A DNA stretch of 64,000 nucleotides from Halomonas sp. M20 (GCF_020622265.1 NZ_JACNMQ010000009.1:80956-144955); one strand, 5' to 3'. Positions 54,721 to 63,393 are shown, counted from the first letter of the stretch. Numbers and translations are program-made. Notes: generated by a model from the sequence alone, not told the origin.

Positions 54721-54740
54721 CGGGCGCCTGACGGCGCCCG
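54721..54740. repeat. Perfect GC-rich palindrome after poxB
   Basis: CGGGCGCC-TGAC-GGCGCCCG, an 8-bp stem with a 4-base loop, 30 bases past the poxB stop codon on that strand. There is no T-run, so it may be a 3' stabilising hairpin or a weak terminator. The remaining space to gabD (54536-54770) shows no gene. Confidence 0.55.
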
Positions 54741-54770
54741 ATTGAACGCGGTTATTCGTATTGTCTTGAT

Positions 54771-56486
54771 TTACCGCTTCAGGAAGTTGCTTTTCACCAG
54801 ATCGACGACATCCTCCATGCGCCCGTCCAGCACGGCCTTGGTGGAGTACATCGCGGTGGAGGCAACCTGGCCGGCTTCGACCTTGGGCGGCATGACAAGC
54901 TCCATCCGGTTGACCTTCACATCGAGCAGCGCCGGGCCGTCCTGGGCCAGCCACTCGGCGATGGCAGGCTCAAGCTCATGATCCTGTTCCACACGCCGCC
55001 CCCAGAAACCAAGCGCCTCGGCCAGCTTGTCGAAATGCGGGTTTTCAAGATCAGTGTAGCTATCCAGTAGTCCCTCCACCTTCTGCTCGATCTCGACGAA
55101 CCCCAGGGCACCGTTGTTGAAAACGACGATCTTCACGGGCACCTTTTCCTGCTTGAGGGTCAACAGATCCCCCATCAGCATAGTCATGCCGCCGTCGCCG
55201 CACATGGCGATGACCGGCCGATCGGGAAAGGCCTTCTGGATGCCAATCGCCTGAGGGTAGGCGTTGGCCATGGTGCCATGAACGAGACTGGCAAGGGTGC
55301 GACGCTGCCCGCGGGTACGAATGTGGCGCAGCATCCACACCATGGGACTGCCGCCGTCTGCGGTGAAAAAGGCGTTGTCCGGCGCCAGCTTGTCGAGGGC
55401 CAGGGTCAGCTCCTGAGGATGGATCAGGTTGTCATCCTTGGACTCGTGGGCGGTGCTCTCCAGGGCTTTCAGGTACTGCTTGCGGCAGCGATCAAGCCAC
55501 TTGGTATCGGTGTGCTCCTTGAGCATCGGCGCCAGCACCGCGCAGGTGCCGCGCACGCTGCCCATCAGGCCGATGTCCACTGGATGACGCTTTCCCAACT
55601 GTTGCGGGTCGATATCCACCTGAATGATGGTCGCCTTTTCTGGATAGAACTGCCCCCAGGCGAAGTTACAGCCCAGCAGCAAGAGGGTGTCGCACTCCCC
55701 CACGGCATGGAATCCGCCAGCCAGGCCGAACACCCCGGTCATGCCGACCTCAAAGGGATTGTCGGGTTCGATGAAATCCTTGGCTCGGGAGGTCCAGGCA
55801 ATGGGTGCCTTGAGTTTGGCCGCCAAGGCCATGACCTCCTCCCGGGCGCCCTCGCAACCGGAACCGGCGAAGATGGAGATCTTGCCGCCCTTGTCGAGCT
55901 GCTTGACCACTGGGGCCAACTCCAGCTCGTTGGGATAGATGACGGGATTGACGCGATGGGCGCGAAACGGCAGATCCTGGCTAGGCGTCTGGGTGAACAG
56001 ATCACCGTGAACGACCAGCACCGCCACGCCGTTCTTGGCCAGCGCGGCTTGTGCCGCAAGGGCCGTCATGCGCCGCGCCTGATCAGGGTTGATGATCGTC
56101 TCGCAGAAAACACTGTACTGCTCATAGATGGGAACGGGATCGACATCCTGAGGAAAGTCGACGCCGGTTTCACTGGTGGGTATTTGGGAAGCAATGAATA
56201 CCACCGGCGAGCCATTTCGATGCGAATCGAACAAGCCGTTGACGAAGTGCAGGCTGCCCGGGCCGCAGGTGCCGGCACACAGGGCAAGTTCCCGGGTCAT
56301 ATAGGCCTCGGCCCCGGCGGCAAATCCGCCTACTTCTTCATGGCGAACGTGCACCCACTCAAGATCGCTGCGCCGAATGGCATCGGTAAACTGATTGATG
56401 GTATCGCCGACCACGCCATAGCAGCGTTTTGCGCCAGCCTGAGCCAGGGTTTCCACGATGATTTCGGCCACGTTACTGTGACTCAT
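54771..56486 (-). CDS. poxB: Pyruvate dehydrogenase (quinone), PoxB-type
   Basis: 571-residue TPP/FAD enzyme decarboxylating pyruvate to acetate and CO2 with electron transfer to the quinone pool (E. coli PoxB 572). N-terminal TPP-activating glutamate in VRHEEVGGFAAGAEA, central FAD-domain with SRAKDFIEPDNPFEVGMTG, TPP/Mg motif MCGDGGMTMLMGDLLTLKQ...VVFNN, and a short C-terminal membrane-interaction tail. ATG 56486 is preceded by GGAGGAAA; the longer reading from 56504 is not needed. Divergent from the thiamine riboswitch unit, whose end product is its cofactor. Confidence 0.91.
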   Translation of the reverse strand: MSHSNVAEIIVETLAQAGAKRCYGVVGDTINQFTDAIRRSDLEWVHVRHEEVGGFAAGAEAYMTRELALCAGTCGPGSLHFVNGLFDSHRNGSPVVFIASQIPTSETGVDFPQDVDPVPIYEQYSVFCETIINPDQARRMTALAAQAALAKNGVAVLVVHGDLFTQTPSQDLPFRAHRVNPVIYPNELELAPVVKQLDKGGKISIFAGSGCEGAREEVMALAAKLKAPIAWTSRAKDFIEPDNPFEVGMTGVFGLAGGFHAVGECDTLLLLGCNFAWGQFYPEKATIIQVDIDPQQLGKRHPVDIGLMGSVRGTCAVLAPMLKEHTDTKWLDRCRKQYLKALESTAHESKDDNLIHPQELTLALDKLAPDNAFFTADGGSPMVWMLRHIRTRGQRRTLASLVHGTMANAYPQAIGIQKAFPDRPVIAMCGDGGMTMLMGDLLTLKQEKVPVKIVVFNNGALGFVEIEQKVEGLLDSYTDLENPHFDKLAEALGFWGRRVEQDHELEPAIAEWLAQDGPALLDVKVNRMELVMPPKVEAGQVASTAMYSTKAVLDGRMEDVVDLVKSNFLKR

Positions 56487-56612
56487 CTGCGATTTCCTCC
56501 GCATTGACGCCCTTGCCTGGGCGCGTGAACACCATCGCCATGCATGTCATGACGACCTCTCTACAGCCTATGCCGGTCAAGAGACGAGTTCCAATCATGC
56601 GGCCCTCTTTCT

Positions 56613-56641
56613 TTGACAGCCTCTTTCGACCGTGATTAGGT
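56613..56641 (+). promoter_or_regulatory. Candidate promoter of the thiM riboswitch transcript
   Basis: A perfect -35 TTGACA at 56613-56618 with a weak -10 region (TGATTAGGT, 56633-56641) at the proper spacing, ending just before the aptamer P1 helix at 56646. The -10 is poor, so the exact start is uncertain. Confidence 0.45.
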
Positions 56642-56645
56642 AAAA

Positions 56646-56811
56646 CCACGACAGGGGCGCTGGCTTCATGCACAACTCGAAAGCCGGCTGAGAAGCACCC
56701 TCGGAACCTGAGAGCCTGTTCATGAACGCAGTAGATCATGGACAGGCTCTGTACCAGTCAATACTGGCGGAGGAAGTCGTGGCGTCTCCCGACCCGCCTC
56801 CGCCTGGAGGC
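56646..56811 (+). ncRNA. TPP riboswitch controlling thiM, with an extra helix between P4 and P5
   Basis: P1 is the perfect pair CCACGAC (56646-56652) / GTCGTGG (56776-56782). Then come P2 GGGGCGCT / AGCACCCT, P3 from GGCTTC to GAAAGCC, and the conserved CTGAGA, GGAACCTGA and P5 CCAG-TCAATA-CTGG-CGGAGGAA. Between CCTGA and P5 stands an additional 14-bp hairpin (about 56711-56748: GAGCCTGTTCATGA / TCATGGACAGGCTC, one G-T wobble). The expression platform is visible: GCCTCC-GCCT-GGAGGC (56796-56811) buries the thiM Shine-Dalgarno, and CCTCCGCC (56797-56804) can pair perfectly with GGCGGAGG (56767-56774) of the aptamer. So ligand binding should close the ribosome-binding site. Confidence 0.9.
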
Positions 56812-56817
56812 AGATGC

Positions 56818-57618
56818 ATGTTCGATTGCCCTTCCCATCTTGCTCGTATGCGCCAGAATGCGCCGCTAGTGCAGAACATCACCAATCATGTTGCGATGAA
56901 CGTGATGGCCAATGTACTGCTGGCGGTCGGCGCATCACCGGCCATGGTGCACGCCAAGGAAGAGGTGGAAGAATTCGTGGCACTCGCCGATGCGCTTAGC
57001 GTGAACATCGGTACTCTATCGGCCGAATGGGTCGGGTCCATGGAGCTTGCCGCCAAGGCCGCCAATCAGGTAGGCAAGCCTTGGGTGTTCGATCCAGTAG
57101 CGGTAGGTGCTACTGCGTTTCGTCGCCGGGTTGGTACACGTATCGTCGAACAGAACCCCAGCGTGATCCGCGGCAACGCCTCGGAGATCATCGCCCTGGC
57201 ATCCGAAAGCAGCAGCGGGCGTGGAGTGGACAGTACTGATCCGGTCGAAGCAGCGGAACAGGCCGCGCTTGAACTCGCCACACTCACCGGCGGCGTGGTG
57301 GCAGTCAGCGGCCCGGTGGACTTCATCACCGATGGCAAGCGAAAGGCTCGGGTCGCCAACGGTCACCCATTGATGCCGCGTATTACCGTGCTGGGATGCT
57401 CCCAAACCGGCGTGGTCGCCGCTTTTATTGCCGGCGCCGAGAATATTTTCGACGCCACCCTGGCGGCCATGGCCTGCTATGGGGTTGCCGGTGAAATAGC
57501 CGGCGAAAGCGCAAACGGCCCTGGCAGCTTCGCCGTTGCCTTTATCGACGCTCTGTACAACCTGAATGACACCCAACTCAATGCCCGCCTGCGCCTGGAG
57601 ATCGACGATGACCTTTGA
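56818..57618 (+). CDS. thiM: Hydroxyethylthiazole kinase
   Basis: 266-residue ribokinase-like enzyme phosphorylating 4-methyl-5-(2-hydroxyethyl)thiazole for thiamine salvage. Family motifs are PLVQNITNHVAMNVMANVLLAVGASPAMVHA at the N-terminus, GKPWVFDPVAVGATAFRR, IRGNASEIIALA and the anion-hole region around GCSQTGVVAAF, where most homologues have a glycine-rich GTGC loop with a catalytic cysteine (here LGCSQTG). Start is ATG 56818, 7 bases after the riboswitch-controlled GGAGG; the frame is open back into the aptamer but that part is RNA. Overlaps thiE by 11 bases. Confidence 0.92.
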   Translation: MFDCPSHLARMRQNAPLVQNITNHVAMNVMANVLLAVGASPAMVHAKEEVEEFVALADALSVNIGTLSAEWVGSMELAAKAANQVGKPWVFDPVAVGATAFRRRVGTRIVEQNPSVIRGNASEIIALASESSSGRGVDSTDPVEAAEQAALELATLTGGVVAVSGPVDFITDGKRKARVANGHPLMPRITVLGCSQTGVVAAFIAGAENIFDATLAAMACYGVAGEIAGESANGPGSFAVAFIDALYNLNDTQLNARLRLEIDDDL

Positions 57619-58228
57619 TTTATCCTTGTATTTGATCACCGACCCGGCCATGTGCGCCGAACGCGGCCTTGTCGAGACCGTAACGGCTGCGGTGCGCGGC
57701 GGCGTTACCCTGGCGCAGCTGCGAGACAAGCACGCCACGGACGCGGAACTGATCGAGCAGGCCAGGGCGCTGAAAGAGGCTCTCACCGGTAGCGGCGTTC
57801 CGTTGATCATCAACGACCGGCTCGACGTGGCCCTGGCCGCGGACGCAGACGGCCTGCATATCGGCCAGACCGACGGTGACGCTGCGGCGGCGCGCAAGGC
57901 GCTCGGTCCGGATGCCATCCTGGGGCTTTCCATCAATACCCATGAGCAATTGGCAAAAGTCGATACGGCTCAACTCGATTACGTCGGCCTGGGGCCGGTA
58001 TTCGCTACTTCTACCAAGAAAGATCATGAATCGCCGCTGGGCTTCGATGGGCTGGCAGCATTGGCCGCAGCAAGCCCGCTACCCAGTGTGGCCATCGGCG
58101 GCTTGCAGGCCCAGCATGTGCAAGCGGTGCGCGAAGCCGGTGCTCGGGGTGTGGCGATCATCTCGGCAATCTGCGCCGCCCCGGATCCTCAAGCCGCGGC
58201 CCAGCGATTCGCCAAGTCACTGCAATGA
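57608..58228 (+). CDS. thiE: Thiamine phosphate synthase
   Basis: 206-residue TIM-barrel enzyme joining HMP-pyrophosphate and thiazole phosphate. Motifs: LYLITDP at the N-terminus, LAQLRDKHATDAEL (usually VQLRxK), LIINDRLDVALAADADGLHIGQTD, LGLSINTHEQ, DYVGLGPVFATSTK and VAIGGLQAQHV. Read from ATG 57608 inside the thiM 3' end with GGAG upstream. No thiD follows, so HMP kinase must be elsewhere. Confidence 0.94.
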   Translation: MTFDLSLYLITDPAMCAERGLVETVTAAVRGGVTLAQLRDKHATDAELIEQARALKEALTGSGVPLIINDRLDVALAADADGLHIGQTDGDAAAARKALGPDAILGLSINTHEQLAKVDTAQLDYVGLGPVFATSTKKDHESPLGFDGLAALAAASPLPSVAIGGLQAQHVQAVREAGARGVAIISAICAAPDPQAAAQRFAKSLQ

Positions 58229-58268
58229 ACGGAAGTAGCCAGTAGCGTGAGATCCCAAGGGAAAGGCA

Positions 58269-58339
58269 TTGCAACAAGCGATCGAAGGCCTATAATCGCG
58301 AAGAAGAACATTTCTCATCCAATAATGATTTTCTTTCTT
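58269..58339 (+). promoter_or_regulatory. Sigma-70 promoter and Fur-box-like site before the imelysin operon
   Basis: TTGCAA (58269-58274), 16 bases, then TATAAT (58291-58296): a near-consensus promoter. About 25 bases downstream of the -10, AATAATGATTTTCTTTCTT (58321-58339) matches 13 of 19 positions of the Fur consensus GATAATGATAATCATTATC. Iron regulation of the following genes is therefore likely but not proved. Confidence 0.55.
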
Positions 58340-58368
58340 TTCACCCTTCTCGATTTCAGGAAGCTGTC

Positions 58369-59646
58369 ATGAACCACCGCTTTCATCTCACTCCGCTGGT
58401 CGCTGCCCTTGCTACAGCCGGCATGGCCTCTTTTGCTCAGGCACAAGAAAACGTCCAACCTGAGGCGGTGGTCGAGCACTATGCCGATCTGGCCCATGCC
58501 ACCTTCCAGGATGCCCTGACCACGGCGCAGGAACTCGATGATGCTACCGATACCTTCATCGAAAACCCTAGTGCCGACACTCTTGAAGCCGCCAAGCAGG
58601 CCTGGTTGGCGGCTCGCGTTCCCTATCAGCAGACGGAAGTGTTTCGCTTCGGCAACCCGGTGGTGGACGACTGGGAAGGCCAGGTCAACGCCTGGCCCCT
58701 GGACGAGGGCATGATCGATTACGTTAAGGGCGATGATTATCAGCACGAACTGGGCAACCAAGGTGCCACGGTCAATATCATCGCCAGCGAAGAGATCAAC
58801 GTCGGCGGCGAGACCGTGGACGTCAGCGATCTGACGCCGCAGCTACTGGCGGATCTCAACGAGATCGGTGGCTCCGAAGCCAACGTGGCTACCGGCTACC
58901 ACGCCATCGAGTTCTTGCTGTGGGGCCAGGATCTGCATGGCTTCGAGGCAGGCAATGGCGAGCGTCCTCCGAGTGACTACCAGACCGGTGACGCCTGCAC
59001 CGGCGGCAACTGCGATCGTCGCGCCGCCTATCTGGATGCAGCCACGGACCTTCTTGTCGATGATCTCGAATGGATGGTGGCGCAATGGGCCGCGGATCAA
59101 CAAGACAACTATCGCTCGGAGCTGCTGGCGCTCAAGCCACAAGAAGGCTTGCAGCGCATGCTGTTCGGCATGGGCTCGTTGTCCCTGGGGGAACTCGCTG
59201 GCGAGCGCATGAAGGTCGCTCTTGAAGCCAACTCCTATGAGGACGAGCACTCCTGTTTCAGCGATAACACCCACAATGCCCACTATTACAACGGCCAAGG
59301 CATTCGCAACGTTTATACCGGTCATTATGAGCGGGTGAACGGCAGCGAACTGAGCGGCCCGTCTCCCTCGGATCTAGTCGCCAAGCAAGACAGCGAACTC
59401 GACGCCACCCTGCGTCAACAGCTCAAGGACTCCATGGCGGCCCTCGACACCCTGAAACAGACCGCCGAAGCCGAAGAGTCACCGATGAAGTTCGACATGA
59501 TGATCGCCCCGGGCAACGCGCAAGGCAGCGAGATGATCAACCACGCCATCCTGGCACTCGTCGAACAGACCGGCTCCATCGAACAGGCTGCCAACAAGCT
59601 GGGCATCGCATCCTTGGAGCCGGACACCGCCGGCCACGATTTCTGA
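58369..59646 (+). CDS. Imelysin/M75-family periplasmic iron-uptake protein (IrpA/IcmP-like)
   Basis: 425-residue secreted protein with a Sec signal peptide (cleavage near FAQAQE). The imelysin domain contains two copies of a helical bundle and the signature GYHAIEFLLWGQDL with the conserved GxHxxE, originally described in an insulin-cleaving protein and now tied to iron uptake (EfeO relatives). Further landmarks are YQQTEVFRFGNPVVDDWEGQVNAWPLDEGMIDY and YEDEHSCFSDNTHNAHYYNGQGIRNVY. First of four genes in the order known from Pseudomonas (icmP cluster). Confidence 0.88.
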   Translation: MNHRFHLTPLVAALATAGMASFAQAQENVQPEAVVEHYADLAHATFQDALTTAQELDDATDTFIENPSADTLEAAKQAWLAARVPYQQTEVFRFGNPVVDDWEGQVNAWPLDEGMIDYVKGDDYQHELGNQGATVNIIASEEINVGGETVDVSDLTPQLLADLNEIGGSEANVATGYHAIEFLLWGQDLHGFEAGNGERPPSDYQTGDACTGGNCDRRAAYLDAATDLLVDDLEWMVAQWAADQQDNYRSELLALKPQEGLQRMLFGMGSLSLGELAGERMKVALEANSYEDEHSCFSDNTHNAHYYNGQGIRNVYTGHYERVNGSELSGPSPSDLVAKQDSELDATLRQQLKDSMAALDTLKQTAEAEESPMKFDMMIAPGNAQGSEMINHAILALVEQTGSIEQAANKLGIASLEPDTAGHDF

Positions 59647-59741
59647 TTTACCCGCCTAAACAAGTCTCACGGCGAAGTTCCCTTTAGAAGTTTCCTTTAC
59701 TCGGAGCTTCGCCGCTGAGGCTTCAACGAGGTCTGTTTTAT

Positions 59742-61151
59742 ATGACCGCATCGCATCATCTGATCTTCTGGGCAAGTATTTGCCTGCTTGGTTTGACCAC
59801 CAGCGCTGCCGCCAAAGAATATCCGCTACAGGACACCCCCAAGAGCGCGGGCGGCGGCACCGTGAAGCAGTTCGATCACAATGCGTATTCGCTCCCACTG
59901 GACAACCAGTCGATGACCAAGCGTCTCGACTTCAGCGTGGGTAACAGTTTCTTCCGCAACCCCTGGGTCGAGGCCCCCGCCAGCACCGAGGCCCGGGACG
60001 GCCTGGGCCCGTTGTTCAATACCAACTCCTGCCAGGGCTGTCACATCAAGGACGGTCGCGGGCATCCACCGGCCCCGGGCGAAACGCCGGTCTCATTGTT
60101 CCTGCGTCTCTCCGTACCCGCGGCCCCAAAAGAGGACGCCGAACTCCTCGAACGCCAGGGCGTCAAACCCGCCCCTGTCTATGGCACCCAGTTGCAGAAT
60201 GCGGCTTTGCCCGGCGTCGAGCCAGAAGCAAACATGGTGGTGGACTACATCGAGCGCAACATGAGCCTGGAAGATGGCGCGACGGTAAGCCTGCGCGTGC
60301 CCGAATATCGCATAGAGAATTCGAATTACGGCCCCCTGCCCGATGATCTACTGACTTCGCCCCGGGTCGCACCACCGATGATCGGCTTGGGTCTGCTCGA
60401 AGCGATCAGCGAAGAGGATCTTCTGGTCAACGCAGACCCCGAAGATGCCAATGGCGATGGCATCTCCGGGCGCCCCAACAACGCCTGGAACCGCGCCACC
60501 AATACCCTCCAGATGGGCCGCTTCGGCTGGAAGGCAGGCGAGGTCAGCATCAAGCAACAAAGCCTGGGCGCCTTTGCCGGCGACATGGGCCTGACTTCGA
60601 GTCTGAATCTGGCCACAGACTGCGATCCCAAGCAGCGCTGTGACGAAACACCCCACGGCGGCGAGCCGGAAGTCAGTGACAAGATCGCCAACTTCATCAC
60701 CTTCTACGCCAGCAGCCTGGCGGTGCCGGCACGGCGGGACATGGACGACCCAGCGGTACAGGCCGGTGCGCGGAAATTTAACGACCTTGGCTGTGCCGGC
60801 TGCCATACGCCGCGCCACCAAACTGCCGAAGTTGAGGGTCGACCGGAGTTGAGCGATCAAGCCATCTGGCCCTACACGGACATGCTGCTGCACGATATGG
60901 GCGAGGAATTGGCGGATGGCCGGCCCGAATTCAAGGCCAGCGGTCAAGAGTGGCGCACCCCGCCGCTATGGGGCGTTGGCTTGGCGCAGACCGTCAATCC
61001 GCGCGCCGGGTTCCTGCACGACGGGCGTGCCCGTACCCTGGAAGAAGCCATCCTGTGGCATGGTGGTGAAGCCAAGAGCGCCAAGGAGCAGTATCGCCAC
61101 CTGCCGGCAGAAGAGCGCGAGACCTTGCTGCGCTTTCTCGAATCTCTTTAA
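59742..61151 (+). CDS. Di-heme c-type oxidoreductase (DHOR/thiol oxidoreductase family)
   Basis: 469-residue periplasmic protein with a Sec signal peptide (LIFWASICLLGLTTSAAA). Two CXXCH haem-binding motifs: CQGCH near residue 97 and CAGCH near 352. Conserved segments GLGPLFNTNSCQGCHIKDGRG, DANGDGISGRPN and TPPLWGVGLAQTVNPRAGFLHDGRARTLEEAILWHGGEA mark the DHOR family, related to di-haem peroxidases. Within the imelysin cluster it may oxidise or reduce iron or a thiol during uptake; no direct reaction is known. Confidence 0.9.
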   Translation: MTASHHLIFWASICLLGLTTSAAAKEYPLQDTPKSAGGGTVKQFDHNAYSLPLDNQSMTKRLDFSVGNSFFRNPWVEAPASTEARDGLGPLFNTNSCQGCHIKDGRGHPPAPGETPVSLFLRLSVPAAPKEDAELLERQGVKPAPVYGTQLQNAALPGVEPEANMVVDYIERNMSLEDGATVSLRVPEYRIENSNYGPLPDDLLTSPRVAPPMIGLGLLEAISEEDLLVNADPEDANGDGISGRPNNAWNRATNTLQMGRFGWKAGEVSIKQQSLGAFAGDMGLTSSLNLATDCDPKQRCDETPHGGEPEVSDKIANFITFYASSLAVPARRDMDDPAVQAGARKFNDLGCAGCHTPRHQTAEVEGRPELSDQAIWPYTDMLLHDMGEELADGRPEFKASGQEWRTPPLWGVGLAQTVNPRAGFLHDGRARTLEEAILWHGGEAKSAKEQYRHLPAEERETLLRFLESL

Positions 61152-61172
61152 AGAGTATAAGGAACAAACTGC

Positions 61173-62183
61173 ATGACCTTGCGACGCTCTCTTTTTGCTC
61201 TGCTTGCCACTTCCCTGCTGTCATCGTCGGCTTGGGCCGATGATGAAGCCGACCCCAAGGAGCGCTGGTACACCGCCATTGGTGGGCAGTATCAGACGCT
61301 CCAGGATGAAAGCGCTGCCCTTGCGGATACCCTGCAAGGCGGCTGCCAGAATACCAATGCAGTGCGGGATGCCTGGCTTGAGGCCTACAAGACCTGGCAG
61401 CAGGTGCGCTATGTGGATTTCGGCCCCATCGAGCAGCAAAGCCGCGCCTGGCAGCTACAGTTCTGGCCGGATCGCAAAAACCTCGTTGCCAAGAAGGTCG
61501 ATGCCTGGCTCAAGGCTCCCAATCCCCCTACCCCCGAGCAGGTTTCTGCGGACAGCGTTGCGTTAAAGGGCTTTCCGGCCCTGGAATACCTGCTGTTCGA
61601 GTCCGAGAACGGGGATACGCTACCGCTAGAATCACAACAAGGCTGCGCCCTGGCCAGCGCCATCGGCCAGCATCTGGCCACCACGACCCAGGCGCTGAAC
61701 CAGGATTGGCAGGCTTTTGAGGAGCATTACCTGAACACCGAAGGCTATGCGGACATCACCGTGGAAAGCGCCCTGCATGGCCTGCAGATTCTGGATGATA
61801 AACGCCTGGCAGAGCCCATGGGCCTACGCGGCAAATCCCGCAATGGCTATTTGGCAGATGCCTGGCGCAGCGGCGAATCCGTCACTCTGATCGCGGCCTC
61901 GCTGGCGGGTCTAGAGCAGAGTTTCGTGCCGGGGGCCCAGGCGCTGCTGCAACAAGAGGGTGAGGCCGAGCTCGGTCAGGAACTAGAAGAGACCTTATCC
62001 GAGACCCGCGCCTTGGCCGAGTCGCTGCCTTCCGGGCTCGCGCCGGCGCTAGAGGACGAACAGGCCTATAAAGGGTTGCAGCGCTTGTACGTGCAGGTCG
62101 AGCAGCTGCGCCAGCTGATGGAGTACAAGATCGCCCCGGCGCTGGACATCAAGCAGGGATTCAATTCGAGCGATGGAGACTGA
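61173..62183 (+). CDS. Second imelysin-family periplasmic protein
   Basis: 336-residue protein with Sec signal peptide (SLFALLATSLLSSSAWA). Imelysin-fold landmarks are WLEAYKTWQQVRYVDFGPIEQQSRAWQLQFWPDRKN and VALKGFPALEYLLFES, where the GxHxxE histidine is replaced (GFPALE), so the canonical metal site is altered. AAGGAA precedes the ATG. It starts 21 bases after the di-haem gene and ends three bases before the DUF1513 gene. Confidence 0.85.
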   Translation: MTLRRSLFALLATSLLSSSAWADDEADPKERWYTAIGGQYQTLQDESAALADTLQGGCQNTNAVRDAWLEAYKTWQQVRYVDFGPIEQQSRAWQLQFWPDRKNLVAKKVDAWLKAPNPPTPEQVSADSVALKGFPALEYLLFESENGDTLPLESQQGCALASAIGQHLATTTQALNQDWQAFEEHYLNTEGYADITVESALHGLQILDDKRLAEPMGLRGKSRNGYLADAWRSGESVTLIAASLAGLEQSFVPGAQALLQQEGEAELGQELEETLSETRALAESLPSGLAPALEDEQAYKGLQRLYVQVEQLRQLMEYKIAPALDIKQGFNSSDGD

Positions 62184-62186
62184 ACC

Positions 62187-63284
62187 ATGCTAGGCCGTCG
62201 CCGTTTTCTCAAGAACAGTCTAGCCCTGGGCGCCTGGGCGGGGCTGGCTCCCGCCCCTTGGGCCTGGGCGGAGAATGAACCGCTGCTGTTCAGCGCGGTG
62301 GACGATGCCGAAGGCAATCACTGCCTGGCCGGCGCTACTCTTCGCGGTGAACTGGCCTTCATGACTAAGGTGCCGGAGCGCTGCCATGGCGGCACCCGGC
62401 GCCCGGGCAAGCGCGAAGTGGTAATGTTCGCTCGTCGCCCCGGGCGGCAGCTTCATGTGCTGGATATCGATGCGGGCAGTACGCGACTGTCCATTGAGGC
62501 AGGTGAAGGCCGGCACTTTTACGGTCACGGCGTATTCAGCCCGGATGGGCGCTATCTCTACGCCACCGCCAATCGATTTGAAAGTGCCGAGGGTATCGTG
62601 CAGGTCTTCGATGCGGAGCGCGACTATACCTTTGTGAAGGAGCTACCTCTCGACGGCATTGGCCCCCACGAGCTGCGCCTGCATCCGGATAGCGACACCC
62701 TGATCGTGGCCCTTGGCGGCATCGAAACCCACCCGGACTATGGCCGCGCCAAACTCAATTTGGAGAGCATGGCGCCGGCGCTGATACTGATGGACCGTCA
62801 CAGCGGTAAGATTCTCAAGCGTCACATGCCGTCTCATCACCAGTTGAGTTGTCGGCACCTGGATGTCGGCCCAGACGGAACGGTGATTGCGGGTTATCAG
62901 TTTCAGGGGCCGGAATGGGAAACACCGCCATTGATTGCCCGGCTGGATGGCCCGACCGGTGAATTTAAAGAACTTGCCCTGCCCGAGAAGTTAACGACGT
63001 CGCTCAAGCAGTACATCGCCAGCGTCGCCATTTCCGGCGACGGCCGCCACGCCGCGATCACAGCCCCCCGGGGCGCCCGGGTGTTGATCCTGGAAACCCA
63101 TACCGGGAAACTGCTACGCGAACTCGCCCTAGGAGACGCCGCCGGCGTAGTCGCAAGTGGCGAAAACGATTTCCTCGTCTCCTCGGGCCGCGGTGGGCTC
63201 TATCGTCTGAACAGCACGTTCAGCGCACCGGTTCGACTTACTCAATTACCCGTGCATTGGGACAACCACCTGACCCTGGCGTAG
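62187..63284 (+). CDS. DUF1513 protein with TAT signal, beta-propeller-like
   Basis: 365-residue exported protein starting MLGRRRFLKNSLALGAW, a twin-arginine signal (RRRFLK) with a hydrophobic stretch to AWA. The body has propeller-type repeats such as FYGHGVFSPDGRYLYATAN, GIGPHELRLHPDSDTLIVALGG and ASVAISGDGRHAAITAPRGARVLILE. DUF1513 always accompanies the imelysin/di-haem genes in this cluster type; function unknown, possibly a periplasmic redox or iron-handling partner. Last gene before a terminator. Confidence 0.87.
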   Translation: MLGRRRFLKNSLALGAWAGLAPAPWAWAENEPLLFSAVDDAEGNHCLAGATLRGELAFMTKVPERCHGGTRRPGKREVVMFARRPGRQLHVLDIDAGSTRLSIEAGEGRHFYGHGVFSPDGRYLYATANRFESAEGIVQVFDAERDYTFVKELPLDGIGPHELRLHPDSDTLIVALGGIETHPDYGRAKLNLESMAPALILMDRHSGKILKRHMPSHHQLSCRHLDVGPDGTVIAGYQFQGPEWETPPLIARLDGPTGEFKELALPEKLTTSLKQYIASVAISGDGRHAAITAPRGARVLILETHTGKLLRELALGDAAGVVASGENDFLVSSGRGGLYRLNSTFSAPVRLTQLPVHWDNHLTLA

Positions 63285-63360
63285 GGGGTTGCGATGCTTT
63301 ACCACAGTGCGGTATTACGCTTACTGTTTGAATACCGGTCATTGAACCCCTTACATACAA

Positions 63361-63393
63361 AAAGCCCCGCATTCTGGCGAATGCAGGGCTTTC
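63361..63393. terminator. Bidirectional terminator between DUF1513 and the aldehyde dehydrogenase
   Basis: AAAGCCC-c-GCATT paired with AATGC-a-GGGCTTT (12 pairs, one mismatch) around loop CTGGCG, with A/T runs on both sides. Confidence 0.82.

Noticed and set aside
55278..56507. 409-codon plus-strand ORF over poxB
   Set aside because: Antisense shadow of poxB, whose full set of TPP/FAD motifs is on the other strand.
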